Part shown: in pieces, positions 1 to 5,311 of the stretch
Layout: each line of letters begins with the position of its first letter
How positions within the stretch are numbered: position 1 is the first letter of the stretch
NCBI GenBank assembly: GCA_018678395.1
Contig: JAHHMJ010000591.1
Location: 1 to 8,184, forward strand
Length of the DNA: 8,184 nucleotides
Source of the DNA: Gemmatimonadota bacterium
Lineage (GTDB): Bacteria; Gemmatimonadota; Gemmatimonadetes; Longimicrobiales; Gaopeijiaceae
Direction of reading: 5' to 3'
Made by a program: the position numbers and the translations under genes
The notes under the pieces: generated by a model
What the model saw: the letters and a program-made list of their open reading frames with translations, nothing else
Databases searched by the model: none
Told to the model about the DNA's origin: nothing

Positions 1-60
1 GATCGGGGCCGGTCGCCGATGGATTCGCTCAGCCCCTGGGGCCTGTCGGCCAGTCTACGC
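1..60. other. non-coding flank downstream of the cytochrome b-cc gene
   Basis: This is the 3' flank of the minus-strand respiratory operon, cut by the window edge. I see no convincing gene start in it. It holds short GC-rich inverted repeats (GCCCC at 32-36 against GGGGC at 38-42; GGCC-TGTC-GGCC at 40-51) that could fold in the transcript downstream of the stop codon. There is no T-run, so an intrinsic terminator is possible but unproven. Confidence 0.4.
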
Positions 61-1878
61 TCAGCGCCCGGGACCGGCGCCCGTGGCCGCGGCGTCTTCG
101 GAGGACGCGTCCTCGTGTTCCGGCTCGTACCAGTCGCCGCGCAGCCAGTCCGTGACCAGTCCCATTTCCCGCTCGGTCAGCGATTCGTCGACGCCGAAGG
201 ACGGCATGCGATCGTTGTCGTCGCCGTAGAAGCGCTCCTGGGTCGGGTCGTGGAGCATTCCGAGGATCCACTCACGCGAGCCCCAGCCGTCGAGGACCGG
301 TCCGTCGGACTCCGCGGTGAAGGTCCCGAAGGTGTGGCATTCCGCGCAGCCGACGTCGGGGTCTCCGAACAGCTCGCGGCCTTCCGCGATCCGCGCGGCA
401 GCGGTCGGGGAGTGGGTCAGGTCGGGGTTCGCCTCGGCCGCAACCGCGTCGAGAACCTTCTCGACCTTCTCAAGCTGCTCGTCGTCGTACGTCCGAAGCC
501 TGCGCGTCACGAAGCGCCACATGGCGCCGCGCCGATGGGCGGTGGCGCCGAAGTACTCCGGCGTGCCGATCCGCTCCGGGTCGATCAGGCCTTCGAGCCA
601 TGCACGGGTCCCGAAGCCGGCCAGGTCGGCGGCCTCGACCTCTTCGACCGGCCCACCGGTGCCGTCATGCCCGTCGAAGGTGTGACAGCTCGCGCAGTTC
701 TGGGCGAAGAGCGTCGGGCCCTGGAGGTAGGGGTCGCTGCGAACGAGCTCGATCCCCCCGCCGATCGGGATGCCCGCGCCGGCCAGGACCGTGACGCGCT
801 CGGCGGCCGTCTCCGCCTCCTCCTTGGCTGCCTGGAACGCCGGGTCGGCCGCATCGGAGCTGTATCCCCGCCACGTGAGCAGGCCGATGGCCACCAGCAG
901 CGCACCCGTGAACCCGAGATTGAAGCGGTGGCCGAGCTGCCAGCGCCCGATGATCGGCATCACCGCGATCACGCCGACGACCAGTCCCGGGAACACGTGC
1001 GCGCCCACGACCTCCCAGCCGGCCGGGAAGTACTTCAGCCACTGGAAGAGGAACATGAAGTACCACTCGGGACGGGCCGCGGCATACGGCTCGACCGGGT
1101 CCGCCGGGGCACCGAGAGGCGCGCCGCCGTCCCACAGCACCAGCAGCAGCACAACGAGCAGCACGACGAGCGAAGCCACCCCGTCCTTGAGCACCTGGTC
1201 CGGCCAGAAGTTGCCGTTCTCGCTCGTGTCCGCCGACTTCGGGGGGGTGACGCCGTGGCGGCGGAAGAGATAGACGTGGCCCACCACCAGCAGCACCAGC
1301 GCCGCCGGCAGCACGCCGGCGTGCAGCGCGAAGAAGCGGGTGAGCGTGAGATGGCCGTAGTCCGCTCCGCCGACGAGCACCTGCTGGAGTTGGGGACCGA
1401 TGACCGGCGTGATCGACGCGATACTGGTCGCGACTTTGGTCGCCCAATAGCCCTTCTGATCCCAGGGCAGGAGGTAGCCCGTCAGGGAGAGCCCGAGCAC
1501 GATGAACAGCAGGCCCAGACCGAACCAGAAGTTGACCTCGCGCGGCGCCTTGTAGGCGCGGTCGATCAGGATCTGCATGAGATGCAGAACCAGGAGCACG
1601 ATCATCGCCTGCGCCATGAAGTGGTGCACCCCGCGCAGGAGCCACCCGCCGGCCATGACGTTCTGGATGTAGTAGACGCTTTCCCACGCCCCCAGGGCGT
1701 TGGGGCTGTAGGCCGCCCACAGGACGATGCCCGTCACGAACTGGACGAAGATCGCGAAGGTGAGGGTGCTCCCCCAGATGTAGCGCCAGCGCGCGCCACC
1801 CGGGATGTGCTCGTACAGAGCGCTGCGCAGGAGGCGCCGGACTCCGGTGCGATCGTCGAGCCAGTCGAGGAAGCCCAT
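61..1878 (-). CDS. cytochrome b (b6/subunit IV type) fused to two cytochrome c domains
   Basis: Membrane core of a Complex III-like quinol oxidoreductase, 605 aa from the ATG at 1878. Residues 1-340 are a complete cytochrome b with about seven membrane segments. The haem b ligands are His85/His99 (in GVHHFMA and LVLH) and His186/His201 (in FALHAGV and VVGHVYLF). The second pair is 15 residues apart, as in b6-type proteins. The Qo-site PEWY motif is at 270-273. Residues 340-605 carry two c-type haem sites, CASCH (395-399) and CAECH (511-515), with Met453 and Met558 (in DRMPSFG) as possible distal ligands, facing the periplasm. The position matching b6 Cys35, which binds the extra haem cn, is Ile here. 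An in-frame TTG directly precedes the ATG; an AGGAG at 1893-1897 lies 14 bases from the ATG and 11 from the TTG, so a start at 1881 is possible. The gene begins within the Rieske stop codon (TGATG), indicating coupled translation. The family call is certain; the electron acceptor is not visible. Confidence 0.96.
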   Translation of the reverse strand: MGFLDWLDDRTGVRRLLRSALYEHIPGGARWRYIWGSTLTFAIFVQFVTGIVLWAAYSPNALGAWESVYYIQNVMAGGWLLRGVHHFMAQAMIVLLVLHLMQILIDRAYKAPREVNFWFGLGLLFIVLGLSLTGYLLPWDQKGYWATKVATSIASITPVIGPQLQQVLVGGADYGHLTLTRFFALHAGVLPAALVLLVVGHVYLFRRHGVTPPKSADTSENGNFWPDQVLKDGVASLVVLLVVLLLVLWDGGAPLGAPADPVEPYAAARPEWYFMFLFQWLKYFPAGWEVVGAHVFPGLVVGVIAVMPIIGRWQLGHRFNLGFTGALLVAIGLLTWRGYSSDAADPAFQAAKEEAETAAERVTVLAGAGIPIGGGIELVRSDPYLQGPTLFAQNCASCHTFDGHDGTGGPVEEVEAADLAGFGTRAWLEGLIDPERIGTPEYFGATAHRRGAMWRFVTRRLRTYDDEQLEKVEKVLDAVAAEANPDLTHSPTAAARIAEGRELFGDPDVGCAECHTFGTFTAESDGPVLDGWGSREWILGMLHDPTQERFYGDDNDRMPSFGVDESLTEREMGLVTDWLRGDWYEPEHEDASSEDAAATGAGPGR

Positions 1879-2435
1879 CAAACCGGGGTCTTCTCCTCTC
1901 TTCCGGGCAGGAAGTTCTGGAAACGCACCCAGACCTCATCCCCGTTCCGGATCTCGACGTCCAGCGCGTCCATGCCCCGCGGGCTCGGACTGTCGGGGTC
2001 GTCGACCGCCCCGTCGATCGCGAAGCTGCTGCCGTGGCACGGGCACGCGAATCCCGACTCGTCCGACTTCACGCCGACGAAGCAGCCCGCGTGCGGGCAG
2101 ACGGTGTGAAGCGCGACCACCGCGTCGCCTTCCTTGCGCAGATAGACCGCCCCGATCGGGGCGCTGCGATACGTGGTCCACGCGTCGCTGCGCGTCGAAG
2201 TGATGCCGAACTTCCGCGGCGCGCCGGTGTCCGGAACACCGGCCAGCCGTGTGACCATCACCATCCCGCCGTCCCCACCGCCACGACGCAGCGGATCCAG
2301 GGCGGCCACCGCCCCGATCACGAGGGGCGGCAACGCGGCGATACCTCCGACGAAGATGGCGGCGAGACTCGACAGGAAGTCCCGCCGTGGTGTCTCGTCC
2401 GGGCTGGAATCCTCGGGCGGCTCGGGAGGAGTCAT
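1878..2435 (-). CDS. Rieske [2Fe-2S] protein with Tat-type N-terminal anchor
   Basis: Iron-sulfur subunit that takes the first electron from quinol at the Qo site of the adjacent cytochrome b and passes it to the cytochrome c domains. It has 185 aa. A twin-arginine motif (RRDFLSS, from Arg17) is followed by a hydrophobic stretch at 21-46, consistent with Tat export and retention as a membrane anchor. Cluster box 1 is CPHAGC (113-118) and box 2 is CPCHGSSF (131-138). By family knowledge Cys113, His115, Cys131 and His134 bind the cluster and Cys118-Cys133 form the disulfide. Two positions differ from classical bc1 proteins: Ala116 replaces the usual Leu in box 1, and Phe138 replaces the Tyr whose hydroxyl raises the redox potential. 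I infer a lower-potential cluster, suited to menaquinol. First gene of the operon. The ATG at 2435 has no strong ribosome site. Function is secure; the potential is inference. Confidence 0.97.
   Translation of the reverse strand: MTPPEPPEDSSPDETPRRDFLSSLAAIFVGGIAALPPLVIGAVAALDPLRRGGGDGGMVMVTRLAGVPDTGAPRKFGITSTRSDAWTTYRSAPIGAVYLRKEGDAVVALHTVCPHAGCFVGVKSDESGFACPCHGSSFAIDGAVDDPDSPSPRGMDALDVEIRNGDEVWVRFQNFLPGREEKTPV
1893..1897 (-). promoter_or_regulatory. ribosome binding site for the cytochrome b-cc gene
   Basis: AGGAG on the minus strand, inside the end of the Rieske gene. It is 11 bases from an in-frame TTG (1881) and 14 from the ATG (1878). The spacing slightly favours TTG, while codon preference and the TGATG overlap favour ATG. 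The two starts differ by only one residue. Confidence 0.55.
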
Positions 2436-2467
2436 GGGCGGTGCGCGGGGTGCAAGGCAGGGGGAGG

Positions 2468-2483
2468 GCCTCTTTCTAGAGGC
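2468..2483. repeat. perfect hairpin, 6-bp arms with 4-base loop
   Basis: GCCTCT-TTCT-AGAGGC. It lies 33 bases upstream of the Rieske ATG, so it is probably in that gene's leader or is an operator. There is no T-run after it in either direction that would make it a clear terminator. Confidence 0.5.
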
Positions 2484-2570
2484 AGTTGACTATCCGAAAC
2501 CGTTGACGCGCAAGGGGTGGGGGCAGGCGGGGCCCGGTTCGTCCCGACTCCACGGGAGACGCGCCGCGAT

Positions 2571-2585
2571 CGGACCGGCGGTCCG
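2571..2585. repeat. perfect inverted repeat, 6-bp arms with 3-base spacer
   Basis: CGGACC-GGC-GGTCCG, 69 bases upstream of the TerC-family start codon and just before the weak promoter candidate at 2590-2616. It could be an operator or a leader hairpin. In such GC-rich DNA a chance occurrence is also plausible. Confidence 0.4.
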
Positions 2586-2653
2586 GGTGGTGACCGCACC
2601 GCCCACGCCGAATACTTTGGCGTGTCCTTCCTCTCGCCACCGCGCCGCCTTTC

Positions 2654-3460
2654 ATGATCGAGCTGCTCACCGACCCCGCCATCTGGGCCAGCCTCTTCGC
2701 GATCACCCTGATCCAGATCGCGCTCGGCGCAGACAACCTGATCATCATCACGATCATCGCGAACAAGCTGCCGCGCACGGAGCGCAACAAGGCGATCCGG
2801 CTGGGGCTGATCCTGGCGATGGCGTTCCGGATCGTGCTGCTGGCCGCCGTGAGCTGGATCCTGGCGGCCGCGAGCGTCGAGCTCTTCAGCATCGACCACC
2901 AGGTGGTGCCATGGACCCGGCTCACGGGCGAGGTGAACGGCAAGTCGCTCGTGCTGATCGTCGGTGGGCTCTTCCTGATCTGGAAGGGCGTGAAGGAGCT
3001 GCGCGTGAAGCTGCGCGGACTGGGCTCGGAGGTGAAGGAGGCGGCGAAGCTCGCCGACGTGGTCGCGCTCATCGTCGGGATGAACCTGCTGTTCAGCGTG
3101 GACTCGATCCTGACCGTCGTGGGCATGACCGACGTCTTCGCCGTCATGGTGGGGTCGGTGGTGATCTCCGTGGCGCTGATGCTGATCTTCGCCGAGCCCA
3201 TCGCCGACTTCCTGTCGTCGAATCCCGAATTCGAGATCCTCGGGCTGTTCGTGCTGCTGCTGATCGGCTTCGTGCTGGTTCTCGAGGGTGGGCACGAGGC
3301 TCATCTCGCGGCGAACGGAGAATCGTTCCCCTACATCCCGCAGTGGATCGTGATCTTCATTCTGCTGCTGATGTTCGCGGTCGACCTCTACCAGAACTGG
3401 TGGGAGCGGAAGCGGGGCCAGGTGCAGCACCCGGTCCGGCTGGATCACCGCAAGCACTGA
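2654..3460 (+). CDS. TerC-family (YgdQ-like) integral membrane protein
   Basis: Member of the TerC superfamily, whose characterised members export Mn2+ or are tied to metal and tellurite resistance and to loading metals onto secreted enzymes. It has 268 aa, similar in length to the short YgdQ type, with about seven hydrophobic segments (roughly 12-38, 55-77, 98-112, 133-150, 160-182, 194-214, 232-250). The family signatures are LGADN (24-28), the LFLIWKG block (110-116) and LFSVDS (148-153). Compared from memory with E. coli YgdQ, the Glu before LGxDN is Gln21 here and the Asp before the FSLDS motif is Asn147, so two intramembrane acidic residues are amides. The N-terminus MIELLTDP matches family starts, supporting the ATG at 2654 although no ribosome binding site is visible. 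It faces the TPR gene convergently. The family is secure; the transported ion is unknown and may differ from Mn2+. Confidence 0.95.
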   Translation: MIELLTDPAIWASLFAITLIQIALGADNLIIITIIANKLPRTERNKAIRLGLILAMAFRIVLLAAVSWILAAASVELFSIDHQVVPWTRLTGEVNGKSLVLIVGGLFLIWKGVKELRVKLRGLGSEVKEAAKLADVVALIVGMNLLFSVDSILTVVGMTDVFAVMVGSVVISVALMLIFAEPIADFLSSNPEFEILGLFVLLLIGFVLVLEGGHEAHLAANGESFPYIPQWIVIFILLLMFAVDLYQNWWERKRGQVQHPVRLDHRKH

Positions 3461-3481
3461 GGGCAGCCGGGGAGGGCGCCG

Positions 3482-3499
3482 CGGGCAGCCTCAGGCCCG
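3482..3499. terminator. possible bidirectional terminator hairpin
   Basis: CGGGC (3482-3486) and GCCCG (3495-3499) can pair around an 8-base loop in the 45-base gap between two convergent genes, where a shared terminator is expected. No T-run follows on either strand. The octamer GGGCAGCC also occurs twice in the gap (3461-3468 and 3483-3490). Confidence 0.3.
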
Positions 3500-3505
3500 A
3501 CTCGA

Positions 3506-4528
3506 CTACATCCGAGCGCCGCCGCGGGCCGCCATGGACCGCGCTCGATCGCGAGCGCGTCGGCCCCAAGCGGGCGCCCCGATCGCCTCGAACAGCGCGG
3601 CGGCCTGCGCATCGTCATCTTGCGCCTCGATCTCCCGATCCTGGAGCGAGCGAAGGGCAGCGCGGGCCGCCAGGATCTCGGCTTTCAGCAGGATGGCCGA
3701 GATCTCGTGGGCTGTGGCCAGGGCCTGCTCCAGGGCCGCCTCCGCGGCGTCGATGTCGCCCTCGCCGAGGTCGACCAGGCCGAGGACCCGGTGCACCTCG
3801 GCCGAACCCGCGGGGTCCTCCAGCCGTTCATGGATCTCCAGGGCCAACCGGGCCGTATGCCGAGCCAGGTCTGCATCCCCCAGGAGGTAGAGGAGCAGTG
3901 CCCGCTCCTGGGCCACGCGAGCGACCTCGTCGTCGCTCGATGCACTCCGAGCCAGGCGGTCGGCGGTCCGGAAGTGGGAGTCGGCCTCATGAAGGAAGCC
4001 CATCTCCCGGTAGGTGATCCCGAGGTTGTGGTGCGACTGCCCCAACCCCCGCTCGTAGCCGACCTTGAAGTACGAGGCGACGGCCCGGGCGTAGTACGCC
4101 AGCGCCGACGGCAGCTCATCGAGGAGGGTGGCGACAACCCCGAGGTTGTTGCATGCCCGCGCCGCGAACTGCTCGTCGCCCGCCGCCGTGGAATCGTCGA
4201 GCTGGGTGAGCCAGAGATCGCGGGCCCCGTCGATGTCTCCGGACTCGAACCGCAGCGAGCCGAGCAGGTTGAGCCTCCGACGACGGAGCGCCACGTTCCC
4301 GAACCGAGCGATCCGCGACTCGAGCGCATCGAGGTCACGAACGGCGTCCTCGCCTCGGCCCAGGCGTCGACCGACGTCGGCCCTGAGGAAGAGGAGTTCG
4401 GGCTCGATCCCCAGTGCCTCCTCGTCCCACGGCGACAGCAGCGCACCCAGCTCCGGGTAGGAGCGGGCCTCATCGAGGGCTCGCGCCTCACGCAGAAGCG
4501 TGGCTGCAGCGTCAGGGGTGAGGGTCAT
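3506..4528 (-). CDS. cytoplasmic tetratricopeptide-repeat protein
   Basis: A 340-aa all-helical protein with no signal peptide and no membrane segment, so probably a cytoplasmic scaffold or sensor. About six TPR-like units can be placed near residues 84-117, 122-157, 163-197, 202-236, 242-276 and 282-316. Typical signature stretches are NNLGVVATLLDELPSALAYY, HHNLGITYREMGF and RVLGLVDLGEGDIDAAEAAL. The spacing of about 40 residues and the ending LFEAIGAPAWGRRARDRA resemble the TPR domains of MalT-like and related signalling proteins, but no DNA-binding or enzymatic domain is attached. It begins five bases after the stop of the upstream lipoprotein gene, with no recognisable ribosome site, so translation is probably coupled. 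By position it should share the sigma54-type promoter at 5219-5234. The TPR fold is clear; the binding partner and role are unknown. Confidence 0.88.
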   Translation of the reverse strand: MTLTPDAAATLLREARALDEARSYPELGALLSPWDEEALGIEPELLFLRADVGRRLGRGEDAVRDLDALESRIARFGNVALRRRRLNLLGSLRFESGDIDGARDLWLTQLDDSTAAGDEQFAARACNNLGVVATLLDELPSALAYYARAVASYFKVGYERGLGQSHHNLGITYREMGFLHEADSHFRTADRLARSASSDDEVARVAQERALLLYLLGDADLARHTARLALEIHERLEDPAGSAEVHRVLGLVDLGEGDIDAAEAALEQALATAHEISAILLKAEILAARAALRSLQDREIEAQDDDAQAAALFEAIGAPAWGRRARDRARSMAARGGARM

Positions 4529-4533
4529 GGGCG

Positions 4534-5166
4534 TCAGTTGGCCAGGGCGAATCCCGTGAACCCGTTCAGGTCGGCCTCCAGTTCGTCGTCGTCGATCTCG
4601 AAGGTCTGGAGGCGCACGAAGGGATCGCCCGGGTTCTCTCGCTGCCAGATCGAGAGCAGATCCTCGAAGGCGAGGTCGTCTGCGTCGATGTCTCCGTCGC
4701 CGTCGTAGTCGGCGTTCGCGAGCACGTAGCGGATCTTCAGGTCCGCGGGCTCATCGGGGTTGAACACGAGCCCCGAGGGCTGGAAGTCGAAGAGGAAGCG
4801 GCCCGTGGGATCGAGGGTCACGGTGATGAGGATCGAGTCCCCCTCCGCGAACGCCGTACCGTCGGGTCGGCGCAGCAGGGTCTCCTCTTCGATCTCCAGC
4901 TCCAGGAATTTCTCGCCGTCCTCGTCGTCGGGTGTCGGCGCCGAACGCATCTGAAGTTCCCGATCTTCGCCGCGGACGGCCCAGAACGAGGCCTGCGTGG
5001 GCAGCGAGCCCATCGCTCCGGTATCGAAGCGGATGAACGTCAGCTCACCCTCGGCCTTCTGGTCTCCGGGAGAGGGGCCCGTAGGGTCATCGTCACAGCC
5101 GGCCATCGCGAGACCCGCGGCGGCGGAGAGGAGCAGCAGCGCTTTGAAGCGGAAGGGACGGATCAT
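4534..5166 (-). CDS. lipoprotein with ZU5-like segment and EF-hand/dockerin-like loop
   Basis: A secreted lipoprotein of 210 aa. Lys8 is followed by a hydrophobic core and the lipobox AMAGC with lipidation at Cys24, then DDDPTGPS, a style common in Gemmatimonadota. Residues 40-150 look beta-rich. The stretch FDFQPSGLVFNPDEPADLKI resembles a ZU5-type motif (tentative). Residues 153-164, DYDGDGDIDADD, are a textbook EF-hand/dockerin-like loop, with Asp at positions 1, 3, 5, 7, 9 and 12, Gly at 6 and Ile at 8, so calcium binding is likely. Only one loop is seen, whereas dockerins have two. I chose the ATG at 5166 over the in-frame TTG at 5283 because the signal peptide starts there, GAAGG lies 9 bases upstream (5176-5180), and the longer form would run across the sigma54-type promoter at 5219-5234. 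The first gene of an operon with the TPR gene. The molecular function is not recognised. Confidence 0.88.
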   Translation of the reverse strand: MIRPFRFKALLLLSAAAGLAMAGCDDDPTGPSPGDQKAEGELTFIRFDTGAMGSLPTQASFWAVRGEDRELQMRSAPTPDDEDGEKFLELEIEEETLLRRPDGTAFAEGDSILITVTLDPTGRFLFDFQPSGLVFNPDEPADLKIRYVLANADYDGDGDIDADDLAFEDLLSIWQRENPGDPFVRLQTFEIDDDELEADLNGFTGFALAN

Positions 5167-5175
5167 GTCGGACAA

Positions 5176-5180
5176 CCTTC
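5176..5180 (-). promoter_or_regulatory. ribosome binding site deciding the lipoprotein start
   Basis: GAAGG on the minus strand, nine bases before the ATG at 5166. It supports that start over the upstream in-frame TTG at 5283. Confidence 0.55.
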
Positions 5181-5218
5181 GTGAGATTGGATTCGGGACT
5201 CGGTCAGCGCAGAGGATG

Positions 5219-5234
5219 TGCACGACACGGGCCA
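5219..5234 (-). promoter_or_regulatory. candidate sigma54 (-24/-12) promoter for the lipoprotein-TPR operon
   Basis: The minus strand reads TGGCCCGTGTCGTGCA, against the consensus TGGCACG-N4-TTGCA. It matches at 10 of the 12 defined positions and keeps the diagnostic GG and GC dinucleotides at the exact N10 spacing. The predicted transcript start is near 5208, giving a leader of about 42 bases before the ATG at 5166. A sigma54 activator gene ends 73 bases upstream and a dyad suitable as an enhancer site is at 5295-5311, which raises confidence. Confidence 0.68.
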
Positions 5235-5294
5235 ACCCGGACGCCCCGTCACGCCGCGGAATCGCTCGGACGGGCGTGTCCAATCCGTGGACGG

Positions 5295-5311
5295 GTGTAG
5301 CGCTGCGCTAC
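5295..5311. promoter_or_regulatory. dyad copy 1, candidate enhancer-binding site
   Basis: GTGTAGCGCTGCGCTAC, whose last 15 bases are a perfect dyad (GTAGCGC-T-GCGCTAC). It overlaps the TAG stop codon of the sigma54 activator gene and lies 60 bases upstream of the -24 element at 5234. It matches the dyad at 6666-6682 at 14 of 17 positions. It could instead be a hairpin at the end of the activator transcript, but it has no T-run, and the second copy in front of the other lipoprotein gene argues for a protein-binding site. Confidence 0.6.

Larger units (their letters stand above)
2436..2653. other. divergent intergenic region between Rieske and TerC-family genes
   Basis: This 218-base region must hold the promoters for both flanking genes. 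I could not find a convincing -35/-10 pair for the minus-strand operon. On the plus strand AATACT (2611-2616) with GTGACC (2590-2595) is a weak candidate, with a 15-base spacer that is shorter than usual. TTGAC occurs twice on the plus strand, at 2486 and 2503. Two perfect inverted repeats are listed separately. The TerC-family start has no Shine-Dalgarno sequence in front of it. Confidence 0.5.

Noticed and set aside
19..2109. A 696-codon open frame on the plus strand
   Set aside because: It is antisense to the cytochrome b-cc and Rieske genes, which have full family motifs. Its translation is rich in Arg, Glu, Asp and Ala with no recognisable domain, as expected for a shadow frame in GC-rich DNA.
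2436..2653. yybP-ykoY Mn2+ riboswitch before the TerC-family gene
   Set aside because: TerC-family genes are often preceded by this riboswitch, so I looked for its conserved loop sequences, but none is recognisable. A covariance-model search would settle it.
2173..4017. A 614-codon plus-strand frame across the Rieske gene start, the TerC-family gene and the TPR gene
   Set aside because: It runs antisense through two real genes and out of frame through a third. The product is low-complexity Arg/Pro/Gly and has no domain.
5167..5283. Longer start (TTG at 5283) for the EF-hand lipoprotein
   Set aside because: The extra 39 residues precede a complete lipoprotein signal peptide and would be encoded across the candidate sigma54 promoter and leader; GAAGG supports the ATG at 5166.
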